The notes under the pieces: generated by a model
Databases searched by the model: none
What the model saw: the letters and a program-made list of their open reading frames with translations, nothing else
Told to the model about the DNA's origin: nothing
Assembly (NCBI RefSeq): GCF_001269925.1
Contig: NZ_LHVO01000069.1
Span: forward strand, 41,497 to 105,496
Reading direction: 5' to 3'
DNA from: Pseudomonas sp. MIACH
Lineage (GTDB): Bacteria; Pseudomonadota; Gammaproteobacteria; Pseudomonadales; Pseudomonadaceae
DNA: 64,000 nt
Translations under genes and position numbers: made by a program
Part shown: in pieces, positions 23,901 to 31,530 of the stretch
How the letters are laid out: every line of letters starts with the position of its first letter
Numbering within the stretch: position 1 is the first letter of the stretch

Positions 23901-25518
23901 ACAAGTGCCAATCGAGTTGAAGATGAAAGCCTTGGAGCTGACCAGTAAAGGCGCTGAGGGTTTTGATAACGCCGTGGGTTACCGGTACCTCCAGGCAATA
24001 CTTGACCCCACGCCAGGGAAAAAGTATGTCAATGGCAACGAGATCACGATGCGTCCCTTGGCGTTCGAACGCGAGCCGGGCGCCACACCCGATGTCGTCG
24101 AAAACATGTTCCTGATCGAACCCAAGGACAGCTCGGTAGGCCCGCATATTCTCTATCGCCCCTTGATAGCAGAAGAGCCCTTGCTACAGTTTCCTTCGCG
24201 CCAGGCGTTAATGGAGGCACTGCGTAAAACAAAGTCGCTCCAAGATAACGTAGTTGCCTGGCTACCTGATGAAGCGACCCGCACCATTTATGATCACGGT
24301 GGTTTCAGCGAGCCCCATCTACCGAGAAACAGAGTGTTTATCGATGAATTCACGTTACCGAGCAGGCCTGCCGCCCCAACGTTGGCGACCAACGGCGATG
24401 CCATCGACAAACTTGCAGAGAAGGTGCAATCCGGGCAACTGATGGACCACCTCTACGATGCCAACGCCAACGCCCTGGCAACATTGGCCGAGCGCCAATC
24501 GGTGTCCAATTCGCAAAGCCGTTGGGCGACCTTCAAAGAAGGCGGCTTCCTGCTGCTCAACGCAATACTGCCGGCCCTTCGCGGGCCTGCGGCCGTTGTG
24601 GGCCTGGCACTGCAGACCCAGGGCATCCTCGGCGATCTTAAAACCTTGGCCAGTGAAAAGGAGGGCAACAAGGACGCGGCTATGGCGGATCTGTTGGCCA
24701 GCCTGGCATCGTTGGTGCTTCATTCCAGTGTGCGGCGACAATCCAAACCGGCAAGCGTTGCCCCACCGAGGCAGGTGCCGCCCAAACCACCCATAACGGT
24801 CGTTGAAAACAATCATTTGCCCACCACCGAAGTAACAACCTCGACTGCAACAGATGGAACACAATATCGCCCCATCATTGAAGCCTTCCAAAAAGACGGA
24901 TTACTGATCAGAACCCTTCAGCTCAGGAACGCGCATCTGGAGTTTCATAACACCGGTGAGAACCTTGACAGCATTCGTGCGCAGGGCGAGGCCAATAGAG
25001 GACACGGCGGGCTGCGCAAATGGAGCCTGGCTCAAGCAGACTTGTTGCCCAACTACTACAAAATGGGTGACAACGCTGGAGCCCTGCCGCGAAACATGGC
25101 CATCCTGGCGCTGCCGGAAAAACTCCAGGACAACATCACGGCCATACATGAAAAAGACGCCTTCTCTGGGAACATCCAGGCCGACACGCGATACCTGGGG
25201 CGGGAGAAGGCCCGTGAAGGCATGCAAGGCTTATTGAATGACCTGAAGAACCAACAAGGCGAGCACCCCGGCAGCGCGCTTGAAAACAGCGAAATACAGA
25301 CGGTAGGCGTGCCACCCGATGCACTGGTCGGCCTGGTTTTCTATGGTTCAAACGGTCAGACCTGGGAGGCCGCCAAGCCACAGTTCCAGAAAGCCATTAA
25401 CCGAGCCGGCCCTGAGTTCGATGGGAAGTCATACCCTGTCTTTACCTACAAGGTAGAGGGGGGAAAAACCAAGCTGGAATACCTCGAAACACTGAAGGTT
25501 GATACCAAGACCGGCTAG
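20902..25518 (+). CDS. Very large multi-domain putative toxin (DUF6543/dermonecrotic-toxin-like)
   Basis: The 1538-residue protein has no signal peptide. Two related modules occur at about 107-205 and 315-450: QAWALFTLALKQDPFARY aligns with QAVQVYNEALSSDAFKRF, then NNIDIS with HNIDPS. A later region (about 1000-1160), with FLIEP, GPHILYRPL, PLLQFPSRQALMEAL and a tail DHGGFSEPH, resembles the DUF6543/dermonecrotic-toxin-type core of large Pseudomonas toxins. A hydrophobic stretch LLLNAILPALRGPAAVVGLAL (about 1215-1235) could insert into membrane. After a Pro-rich linker (about 1285-1300) a distinct C-terminal ~210-residue domain follows; it is not recognised. ATG 20902 follows ACGAGAATACATT, a weak site. 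No immunity-like gene is next to it, and composition by eye is lower in GC than the flanking cluster. Confidence 0.6.
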   Translation: MKISPQILAVQPQKAGQENEVSEHPRAKRSLIQTVTQWPVNPSQPSPTNARFQRIQEHSKQLVAKSDTQMASQYCAALMALESQKSSVIKNPDQPPTVTDIPAFSTFGQAWALFTLALKQDPFARYARDNNIDISSLRWFPHADAMECSINGKTQLFSRNTPGWKEASAAVAAAAKEVAAGRVESFPYTGERSAPIDVVGNFYSEEPVNHQSGLLSSIRDLQKHGQFASLRPFNGPLTPQVTRVRAAQAEVENAIATATYSHTLGVADANRTPTPSERVEEADREVARQVSRWVTYKATYPGTSANGSTTGIPEDSSYAQAVQVYNEALSSDAFKRFMQAHNIDPSTVQIHVNGTLLGLGSDSDGSLKWLTFPAEHTQWAALRPDIVKAASAIAGRDPMSLPNYNYVEDRYPMTGILDFYGVREHYGSAQWLEQNTGLIRDGFPALLKNNPPNDIPSLAVRERQQAAKQRLAHIEGLPSPSVPTPTPPFRRTLIDKAINTPAASSAPSSGGPVNIIGQRLFEGEPNMQTVVAGLLKDAISKTSPSLNVDVQQLAFAVPDPANPGQFLETPLMELAINHVEGADAPVFSSDGKFVDTRADVQARTGAPAGTALDIDKAAVQQAISQLPGKLNEALQTARLDYWGRPPFNDPIPGSGTDTSVSVTPIFAGDRRLMLSDLVRNNLRLASIKQPGLDDEQRETLDMLVRYPQGSTRPKLADDSEVAVHMLASTENNHSDTPEFQTPNLVIERKVAGRTIVLVCEPSGKVTPYSSLAAVKDRWDQHLEQARPHETFSTHLTKVDVDAFYIQANIIIKGHGAKAVATEPTLLDTQRPDRSQHKVSDWIKNTSDANRFILHDLVLELAGYMYRHKEQTYNSGIPDIRTFIQSQLNALSPPPVPYDINDVEVVFHTPYAVPVSGFGAIQTTRMSLSDAFIQNLAGLPGGRIEVRHKPTGALIPALGQEGALKELIQKIDAGKNYPELLKRELLNDPAKKTERQLRFAQQVPIELKMKALELTSKGAEGFDNAVGYRYLQAILDPTPGKKYVNGNEITMRPLAFEREPGATPDVVENMFLIEPKDSSVGPHILYRPLIAEEPLLQFPSRQALMEALRKTKSLQDNVVAWLPDEATRTIYDHGGFSEPHLPRNRVFIDEFTLPSRPAAPTLATNGDAIDKLAEKVQSGQLMDHLYDANANALATLAERQSVSNSQSRWATFKEGGFLLLNAILPALRGPAAVVGLALQTQGILGDLKTLASEKEGNKDAAMADLLASLASLVLHSSVRRQSKPASVAPPRQVPPKPPITVVENNHLPTTEVTTSTATDGTQYRPIIEAFQKDGLLIRTLQLRNAHLEFHNTGENLDSIRAQGEANRGHGGLRKWSLAQADLLPNYYKMGDNAGALPRNMAILALPEKLQDNITAIHEKDAFSGNIQADTRYLGREKAREGMQGLLNDLKNQQGEHPGSALENSEIQTVGVPPDALVGLVFYGSNGQTWEAAKPQFQKAINRAGPEFDGKSYPVFTYKVEGGKTKLEYLETLKVDTKTG

Positions 25519-25544
25519 CAACACCCTTTGCCGGCCAACGCGCG

Positions 25545-26522
25545 TTAATCAAACCACTCCCGCCGCCCCTCGAACGTACCCACGATCAGCTCGACGATCA
25601 TCTGTACCGCTTCGGGGTGGCGCACCTGGGCATTCACCGCCAGCCACACCTGGCGCTGCATGCGCTCGGCCAGCAACCCCGGCAACGCCACCAGTCCCCG
25701 GTCGAAGCTGCTCATGTAGTGCGGCAGCAAACCGATGCAGGCGCCGCAGCGGATCATCTCCAGCATCAGCGAATAGGCATGCACCTGCACCACCGCCGCC
25801 AGGCGCTGTTGCACCACCTGGTTCCACGGCTGCAAGGCGTCGACCTGGGCGTCCGGCTGCCATTGCACCAGCATGTAGTCGGCCAGGTCTTCCACGCTGT
25901 CCGGGCGCGTGATCAGCCGTGAATAGCGCTTGGCGATATGCGGCAGGTACTGCAAGCGCGCCAGCGCCCGCGGCGGTTCGGTGACAAAGCTCGGGCCCGG
26001 CTGCGGGCCATCGGTGTCCGCCAGCCACAGCACCACATCCACGTCCACCGCTTGCAGTGACAAGTGGCTGTCGAGGGAGATGATCTCCAGGCGCACGCTG
26101 GCATTGCGGCGCAGCAAGGCGATCAGATCGCGGCCGAGGATGTCGTGCAGGATCGGTTCGGCCACCGCCAGGCGAATCAGCGGCTGCTCCAGCACTGGCA
26201 GGCGCCGTTCATGGGCCAGGGCGATGAGTTGAGCCTGCAATTGCTGGCCATCACGGCTGAGCACCAAGCCATTGCCCTGGTAAACGAACAGCGAATGGCG
26301 CAGGTGTTCTTCCAACTGCGCCAGGCGCTTGCGCAACAGGGTCGCCTTGATATTCAGGCTGCGCGCAGCCTGCATGAAACAGCCGCAGCGCGCACTCACC
26401 AGAAAGTAGCGCGCCACCTCCGGATCGATCTCGCCGGCCAGGGCCAGCCAGGCACTGCGCGGCTCGGAAGGTGCGCGGTAGGCAGTGGGCCCCTGTGGGG
26501 CAGACGGTTCTAGAAATGCCAT
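25545..26522 (-). CDS. LysR-type transcriptional regulator
   Basis: The 325-residue protein has a LysR helix-turn-helix (about 36-95): ARYFLVSARCGCFMQAARSLNIKATLLRKRLAQLEEHL is the pattern in outline, with LFVYQGNGLVLSRDG closing it. An effector-binding domain follows. About 30 extra residues precede the HTH. ATG 26522 follows GGGAG. It is the last gene of a ten-gene minus-strand operon and corresponds in position to PA0701 of P. aeruginosa. Its target and ligand are unknown; being cotranscribed with the TpsB/ExbBD genes suggests feedback on that operon. Confidence 0.85.
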   Translation of the reverse strand: MAFLEPSAPQGPTAYRAPSEPRSAWLALAGEIDPEVARYFLVSARCGCFMQAARSLNIKATLLRKRLAQLEEHLRHSLFVYQGNGLVLSRDGQQLQAQLIALAHERRLPVLEQPLIRLAVAEPILHDILGRDLIALLRRNASVRLEIISLDSHLSLQAVDVDVVLWLADTDGPQPGPSFVTEPPRALARLQYLPHIAKRYSRLITRPDSVEDLADYMLVQWQPDAQVDALQPWNQVVQQRLAAVVQVHAYSLMLEMIRCGACIGLLPHYMSSFDRGLVALPGLLAERMQRQVWLAVNAQVRHPEAVQMIVELIVGTFEGRREWFD

Positions 26523-26573
26523 GGGAGACTCCCTGTCTGGTTGGTCTGTGCATCCAATGCGGGTTGAGGCGTG

Positions 26574-27515
26574 TTACTCCAGCACTTTGTTCAACTCGGC
26601 GCCGTCGATACTCAAGGTCGCGGTGTTGAGCATGCCTTCCAGGTAGGCCTTGGCGATCTGCTCCTGGCGCTGGGCGCGCAGGGCCTGGGTCAGGCGTTCA
26701 CGCAGTTCGTCCAGGGTGGCCGTGCGCGCCGGCTGCTGGCCGATGAGCTTGAGCACATGGAACCCGGCCGGACTTTGCACCACGTCCGAGACCGCACCGA
26801 CCTTGAGACGCGCCACCGCGCCCCGCACTTCCGGCACGAGTTGCTGCAACGGCTGCATTCCCGAGTCACCACCGCGCGCGGCGCTGTCGGGATCCTGGGA
26901 AAACTGCGTGGCCAGGGCGGCAAAATCAGCCGGCGCGGCCTGGGCCTTGCGGCTCAGTTCCTGGGCCTGACGCCGTACGGCGTCGAGGTTTTGCGGGTCA
27001 TTCACCGCGAGGAAAATCTGGCTCACCCGGTACAACGGCGGCGTCACCCACTGCGCCTTGCCACTGTCGTAGGCCTGCTGCAGTTCGGCGGCGCTGGGGT
27101 AGTCCGCCGGTACCTGGCTGACCGACAGCATGTAGTCGCGAAACACAATCTGCTCGGTGGCGGCGCGGGTCTGCTGCTCCACCTCAGGGCGCTGGCGCCA
27201 ACCCTGGGCATCGGCCTGTTCGAGCACGGCCTTTTGCGCCAGGCGCGAGCGAATCCAGGTTTCCAGGGCGCCACGGTTGCCGCGCAGTTGCTCGCGGGAT
27301 TCGGCCGGCAGGCTGGCCAGTACGCTTTTCAGCTCCGGCAGGTCAATCTGCTGGTTGCCCAGGCGTGCCACCGCCGGCCCACTCGCTGCCGGATTGATCA
27401 CCGGCGCCGGCTGCTGCGCCGCTACCGGGTCACTGCCCGGTCGCAGGCTCAAGCCCACCGCCACCACCAGCAAGGCCAGCGCACCCGCGCCGACCATCAG
27501 GGTTGGCTTTTTCAC
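26574..27515 (-). CDS. Periplasmic parvulin-type peptidyl-prolyl isomerase
   Basis: The 313-residue protein has a hydrophobic N-terminal anchor (LMVGAGALALLVVAVGLSL) and a SurA/PpiD-like helical region (about 50-150). A PpiC domain follows (about 158-260): VSQIFLAVND, ADFAALATQFSQDPDSAARGGDSG and VQSPAGFHVLKLI are diagnostic. It acts on exported proteins in the periplasm. Within the operon it may help keep the giant exoprotein PdtA, or the porin, unfolded or correctly folded during transit. The start overlaps the preceding gene by 4 bp (27512-27515). Confidence 0.87.
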   Translation of the reverse strand: MKKPTLMVGAGALALLVVAVGLSLRPGSDPVAAQQPAPVINPAASGPAVARLGNQQIDLPELKSVLASLPAESREQLRGNRGALETWIRSRLAQKAVLEQADAQGWRQRPEVEQQTRAATEQIVFRDYMLSVSQVPADYPSAAELQQAYDSGKAQWVTPPLYRVSQIFLAVNDPQNLDAVRRQAQELSRKAQAAPADFAALATQFSQDPDSAARGGDSGMQPLQQLVPEVRGAVARLKVGAVSDVVQSPAGFHVLKLIGQQPARTATLDELRERLTQALRAQRQEQIAKAYLEGMLNTATLSIDGAELNKVLE

Positions 27516-27973
27516 AGGACCGGTGCCTCTTCGCCCACCGCTGCGGCCTGCAACTGCGCCGCCTGCTGGCTGTACTCACGCAGGTAGACGATAAACTCCT
27601 GCAACAGGCGGTCCCACAATTCCAGCTGGCTGCGCAGGTGCGTGGCGCCAACGCCAGCCACCACCACGTCCATTTCCATCAGCAGGAACTCACCCTGCAC
27701 CGACAACCGCGCGAAGCGCCGCGAGGCGTTCCATACCGGTGCCAGGCCTTCGGGCAACGCGCCCTGCACCCGCAGCGCGCAGCTGTAGGTGAAATCCACA
27801 TAGCTGCCCTGCTCCGCCGCCGGGTTACCAAAGCGCACGGCGAAGCCGATGCCCTGGCTGGCGCTGAGCAATTGCACGATACCGTTCTGTTCGCTCTGGT
27901 TAACCCGGTAGCCGGCGTCCTGCAACAGTTCGGTGAGGCTCTGGACGGTGACGCTGGTGATCAATTCGCTCAT
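27512..27973 (-). CDS. YbjN-like small protein
   Basis: The 153-residue protein has no signal peptide. The pattern LTELLQDAGYRVNQSE, GFAVRFGN, SYVDFTYSCAL, NASRRFARLSVQ and FLLMEMDVVVAG matches the YbjN/T3SS-chaperone-like fold, a small alpha/beta protein often acting as a chaperone or regulator. It overlaps the parvulin gene by 4 bp and follows the coiled-coil gene by 20 bp. No direct function is assigned. Confidence 0.6.
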   Translation of the reverse strand: MSELITSVTVQSLTELLQDAGYRVNQSEQNGIVQLLSASQGIGFAVRFGNPAAEQGSYVDFTYSCALRVQGALPEGLAPVWNASRRFARLSVQGEFLLMEMDVVVAGVGATHLRSQLELWDRLLQEFIVYLREYSQQAAQLQAAAVGEEAPVL

Positions 27974-27993
27974 GGTGATCTCTTCCTTGTCTA

Positions 27994-28620
27994 TCAGTGA
28001 TTGGCAGCTGCCTGGGGCGCATCAAAACGGCTCTTGTACAGATCGTCGCCAAAACCCTGGGCCAGTTCCTCGAACTTGACCCGTGCGCTGCTGGCGAAGG
28101 GCTGGCGAATACTCATCACCTCGGCCACATCGATTTTTTCGTAGGCCGCGAGCAGTTGCTGGGCCACGCCGTACATCTGTTGATTCTTGACTGAACATTG
28201 CTGCACTTGTGTGTCACGTTCGCTTAAGGACGCCTGCAAACGCGCGCGCTCGGCTTCCTTACCCTTGGCCAGCACCAGCAGTTCGTCATAGGCCTTCTTG
28301 AACTTGCCGATCTGCTCGTTGCTCGCCGCCACCTGGGCTTGCGCCTGGCTGTGCAGGCTCTGTTGCTGGCCGGCCAGTTGCTCGGCGGTACCACGGGCCT
28401 TTTCCAGCTCGGCCGTCAGTTGCTTGATTTGCGCCTGGGCCTGCTTGGCCTGGCTTTCGGCGGCCAGCCGTGCCGCACTGGCCTGGGCCTGTTCGCTTTG
28501 CAGCGCCTGCAATTGCTGGGTGGTGCTGCGCAATTGCGTCCGCAGGCGTTCCTCCATGCCTTCGGCCGAAGCCCCGGTGGTGACCAGCAGCAGTAACAGC
28601 GCGCAGATTCGCGTGTTCAT
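27994..28620 (-). CDS. Periplasmic coiled-coil protein
   Basis: The 208-residue protein has a signal peptide (MNTRICALLLLLVTTGASA) and a long Gln/Ala-rich coiled coil (about 22-135), with heptads such as LRSTTQQLQALQSEQ and QIKQLTAELEKARGTAEQL. The C-terminal part (about 135-200) is a small helical domain with one Cys (VQQCSVKNQQ). It lies 18 bp after the porin gene and is part of the pdtB-exbBD operon. It may act as a periplasmic spacer or assembly factor. Position matches PA0697 of P. aeruginosa. Confidence 0.65.
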   Translation of the reverse strand: MNTRICALLLLLVTTGASAEGMEERLRTQLRSTTQQLQALQSEQAQASAARLAAESQAKQAQAQIKQLTAELEKARGTAEQLAGQQQSLHSQAQAQVAASNEQIGKFKKAYDELLVLAKGKEAERARLQASLSERDTQVQQCSVKNQQMYGVAQQLLAAYEKIDVAEVMSIRQPFASSARVKFEELAQGFGDDLYKSRFDAPQAAANH

Positions 28621-28638
28621 GTGGCATCTCCCTGCGCA

Positions 28639-30339
28639 TCAAAAGCGCGTGTTGAGTTCCAGTTGCATCACATCGACTTCGAACGGCTGGCCATACACTT
28701 CGGACGCGCTCAACCAACGCGCACTGGCGTAGATGTTCTTGTCGATACCGTAGTTGCCGCCAATGAAATAACCCTTGGCGTTGGTGCCGCCCAGGTGGAA
28801 CGACGAGTCGTTGAAGCCGTCGGGCAAGGCATCCGGCTGGATGTACTTGTAGCCGGCCAACACGTTCCAGTCGCCGCGCTTGCGCATTTCCAGGGCGCTG
28901 CCGAGGGTGAACGAGACCATCAGCGCATTGCCGCCACTTTCAAACTGGCCATTGCTGTTGAGGTTGTTGACGATCTCGCCTTCGCTGCGCTTGAGCATCT
29001 CGCCCTTGTCGTAGGCCAGGTTGTGGATGAAGTTGGCCTGGCTGCGCAGCTTGAAGTCGCTCGGCAGTTCGCTGTCCCAGACCAGGTTGAGGTCCAGCAC
29101 ATCGAACTTGGACGCCAGGCCTACGTATTGCGGGTCGGGCGTGCGGACAGGATCAGCCGGGTTGGTGGTGTTGTTGCGCAGGTTGAACACGGTGTTGCCT
29201 TTTTGCATGAAGGCCACACGTGTGCCGTCGGTGTCGCAACCTGCCGCGCCCTGCCAGGTGGAGCAAGGACTGGAGCGCTCGCCTTCGATGTCCTGGAACT
29301 GGTAGTAAGCGGCCGCGAGTTTGAGGCGGTTGCTGCGGTTGATCTTCCAGTCAGCGCCAATCTGCCCGCCAAACAGCCATTTGGTGTCGCTGTCTTCCTT
29401 GTCGATGCCATTGCTGCTGGCGGTGTCGGAGGTGTATTCGACCGGGAAGGCGCCGAGGGTACCGAACAGGCCCCACTCGCTGTTGAGGCTGTGGTTGAAG
29501 ATCGCCGCCACGCCGTCGAAGTTGAGGTCGTTGGAATACATCATGTCGGTGGAATAGAACGGGTTGCCGATGCGCCCGGCGGTCAACGTCATGTAGTCGG
29601 TGGTTTTCCAGCTCAGGTAACCCTGGTCGAGCCAGATGTCCTTTTTGCCAAAGCCGCCGCCCAGGGTCTGGGTGGTGGACACCGGGTTATTGTCGGAGCC
29701 GGTGGCGATACGAATGCCGGCGGTCCATTCCGGCGAGATCACCGCTTTCATGCCCAGGCGTGCCCGCAGGCGGAACAGGTTTTCGCGGTCCTCGCGGGTG
29801 TTGATCAGCGGTGGGAACTTGGTGTTGGAGTTTTTGTTGACGTCGTACGGGCCCGTGTCATTGAGCTTGGCGAAGTCGGTGATGTTGTTGCTGTTGTTGC
29901 CCGAGAAATAGCGCGACTCGTCGCGCAGACGAATATCGCCATCAAAGCTGATGCGCGAGATCCAGTCGGGGAAGGTATTGGGCTGCGCCCAGTTTTCCTT
30001 CTTGGCGGTGGACATGACTTCGGCCTTGACCTGGTCACGGATCTGGTCGCGCACCGCCTGCGGCACGTACTGCACGCGCACATCACCGGGTGCGGTCGCC
30101 GGGCCGCTGGCAACCACCGGCGCGGCATTGGCCTGGCGGGCCTGCTGCGCTTCTTTTTCGGCCTGGGCGATCAGCCCATTGGCGGTGTCCTGGGTCAGCA
30201 CACCTTGCTGCACCAGCAGGCGAATCAGGTTGATGGTGACGTTTTCCGAAGGCGCAACCGGGGCTGCCGCGGCTTGCCCGACCAGGGTCGCGATGACCAT
30301 GCCAACCGCCAGGGTCAGTCGATTCACGGGGGAAATCAT
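28639..30339 (-). CDS. Putative outer-membrane porin
   Basis: The 566-residue protein has a signal peptide (LTLAVGMVIATLVGQAAA). A soluble N-terminal segment (about 27-105) with a helical LIRLLVQQGVLTQDTANGLIAQAE precedes the barrel. From about 120 on, alternating aromatic strands predominate (SFDGDIRLRDESRYF, LFRLRARLGMKA, LTAGRIGNPFY) and the final residue is Phe, the BamA signature. This is the 'putative porin' (Porin_5-like) family. Together with the TonB-like and ExbBD genes next to it, it could be the outer-membrane partner of an energised uptake or surface-assembly machine. The substrate is unknown. Confidence 0.8.
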   Translation of the reverse strand: MISPVNRLTLAVGMVIATLVGQAAAAPVAPSENVTINLIRLLVQQGVLTQDTANGLIAQAEKEAQQARQANAAPVVASGPATAPGDVRVQYVPQAVRDQIRDQVKAEVMSTAKKENWAQPNTFPDWISRISFDGDIRLRDESRYFSGNNSNNITDFAKLNDTGPYDVNKNSNTKFPPLINTREDRENLFRLRARLGMKAVISPEWTAGIRIATGSDNNPVSTTQTLGGGFGKKDIWLDQGYLSWKTTDYMTLTAGRIGNPFYSTDMMYSNDLNFDGVAAIFNHSLNSEWGLFGTLGAFPVEYTSDTASSNGIDKEDSDTKWLFGGQIGADWKINRSNRLKLAAAYYQFQDIEGERSSPCSTWQGAAGCDTDGTRVAFMQKGNTVFNLRNNTTNPADPVRTPDPQYVGLASKFDVLDLNLVWDSELPSDFKLRSQANFIHNLAYDKGEMLKRSEGEIVNNLNSNGQFESGGNALMVSFTLGSALEMRKRGDWNVLAGYKYIQPDALPDGFNDSSFHLGGTNAKGYFIGGNYGIDKNIYASARWLSASEVYGQPFEVDVMQLELNTRF

Positions 30340-30385
30340 GTGTACGCAACTCCTGTAAAAACCGTAGATAAGAGGTTTCGTGCAA

Positions 30386-31090
30386 TCAATCCGGGCGCCG
30401 GCCCTTGAGGGACAGGCGCATGGGCAGCGTCAGCGACGCCGGAGGTTTCTGTGTGGCACGCGGCGCTCGGATCAACGCGAGCATCTGCGCGTCGGTCTCG
30501 GCATCCCCGCTGGACTTGGCCACCACGGCCTTCGTCACCTGGCCATCGGCGCCCAACCACAGGTCTATCTGTATCGAGAACGCCTTCTTGCGCAGCTCAG
30601 GGTCTTCGCGCATCAGGCGCTGATACGTACCGGCCAGGTACTGCTTGTACGTGCCGGTCCCCAGCCCACCGCCGCCACTGCCGGCCATGCCGCCGCCCTT
30701 GCCGGCGCCGATGTTGAAGCCGTCATTGCCGGACTGCGCATCGCCGTCGATCTGCATCGGGTTGGCCAGGTCTTCATTCGGTGAAGGCGGTGCTTCCTCG
30801 GCCGGCTTGACCTCTTCGGGCTCGGGGCTGGGCACCGGCTCCGGGACTTTCTCTTCAACCTGGGGCTCGGGCTCCTTGGGTTTTTCCGGAGGAGGCGGCG
30901 GCGGTGGCGGCAACGGGATAATCGTCGGCACCTTCGGCGCTTCACGGCGTACGCCACTCATGTCATTGGCCCACTGCCAGAGAAACCAGGCCGCCACGGC
31001 GCCCAGCAACAGGCCGGCGCCCCACTTCAACGGGCGCAACGGCGGTTTGTTCTTCACCGGCAACGGCGTGATCGGGATCTGTGCGGTCAT
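30386..31090 (-). CDS. TonB-like energy transducer
   Basis: The 234-residue protein has one N-terminal membrane span (GAGLLLGAVAAWFLWQWA, about 25-42) and a periplasmic Pro/Glu/Lys linker with an octaproline run (PLPPPPPPPPEKPKEPEPQ). A Gly-rich patch (about 128-147) and a TonB-type C-terminal domain follow: IQIDLWLGADGQVTKAVV, SSGDAETDAQML and a final PMRLSL strand. It works with the ExbB/ExbD proton channel encoded just upstream. It is 4 bp from exbD2. Position matches PA0695. Confidence 0.85.
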   Translation of the reverse strand: MTAQIPITPLPVKNKPPLRPLKWGAGLLLGAVAAWFLWQWANDMSGVRREAPKVPTIIPLPPPPPPPPEKPKEPEPQVEEKVPEPVPSPEPEEVKPAEEAPPSPNEDLANPMQIDGDAQSGNDGFNIGAGKGGGMAGSGGGGLGTGTYKQYLAGTYQRLMREDPELRKKAFSIQIDLWLGADGQVTKAVVAKSSGDAETDAQMLALIRAPRATQKPPASLTLPMRLSLKGRRPD

Positions 31091-31093
31091 GAC

Positions 31094-31519
31094 TCAGCCC
31101 TGGCTCGGTTTGCCGGTGACCAGCCCGACCTGGGACAGCTCCAGCCGGCGCAGCAGGTCGAGCACCTCGATGACCTTCTGGTACTGCACCATGGCGTCAC
31201 CGCGCACGATCACCGGGAAGTCCGGGTTCAGCGCTTTCTCGATGCGCAGGCGTTCTTCCAGCTCGCCGAGGGTCACCGGGTACGCGTCGAGGAACACCTG
31301 GCCGCCGTCGTTCACAGAGATGGCCTTGGTCTTGGCCTCCGACAGCGACACCGAGGCGCTGGCCTTGGGCAGGTGAATCTGGATCCCCGAAACCTGGGCG
31401 GTGGCGGTGAGGATAAACATCACCAGCACCACCATCAGCACGTCCACCAGGGGCGTGATGTTGATGCTGTCGACGGCGGCATCATCGTCATCATCGTGGG
31501 AGGCATTTACGGAAGCCAT
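31094..31519 (-). CDS. exbD2: ExbD-type proton-channel subunit
   Basis: The 141-residue protein has a single membrane span preceded by NITPLVDVLMVVLVMFIL, where the Asp in LVDVL is the proton-carrying residue of ExbD/TolR. A periplasmic domain follows (IHLPKASASVSLSEAK, VIVRGDAMVQYQKVIEVLDLLRR). A run of Asp (DDDDD) precedes the span, which is unusual. It partners ExbB2 upstream (11-bp gap) and the TonB-like protein downstream to couple proton motive force to the envelope. Confidence 0.9.
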   Translation of the reverse strand: MASVNASHDDDDDAAVDSINITPLVDVLMVVLVMFILTATAQVSGIQIHLPKASASVSLSEAKTKAISVNDGGQVFLDAYPVTLGELEERLRIEKALNPDFPVIVRGDAMVQYQKVIEVLDLLRRLELSQVGLVTGKPSQG

Positions 31520-31530
31520 GGCAATTCTCC

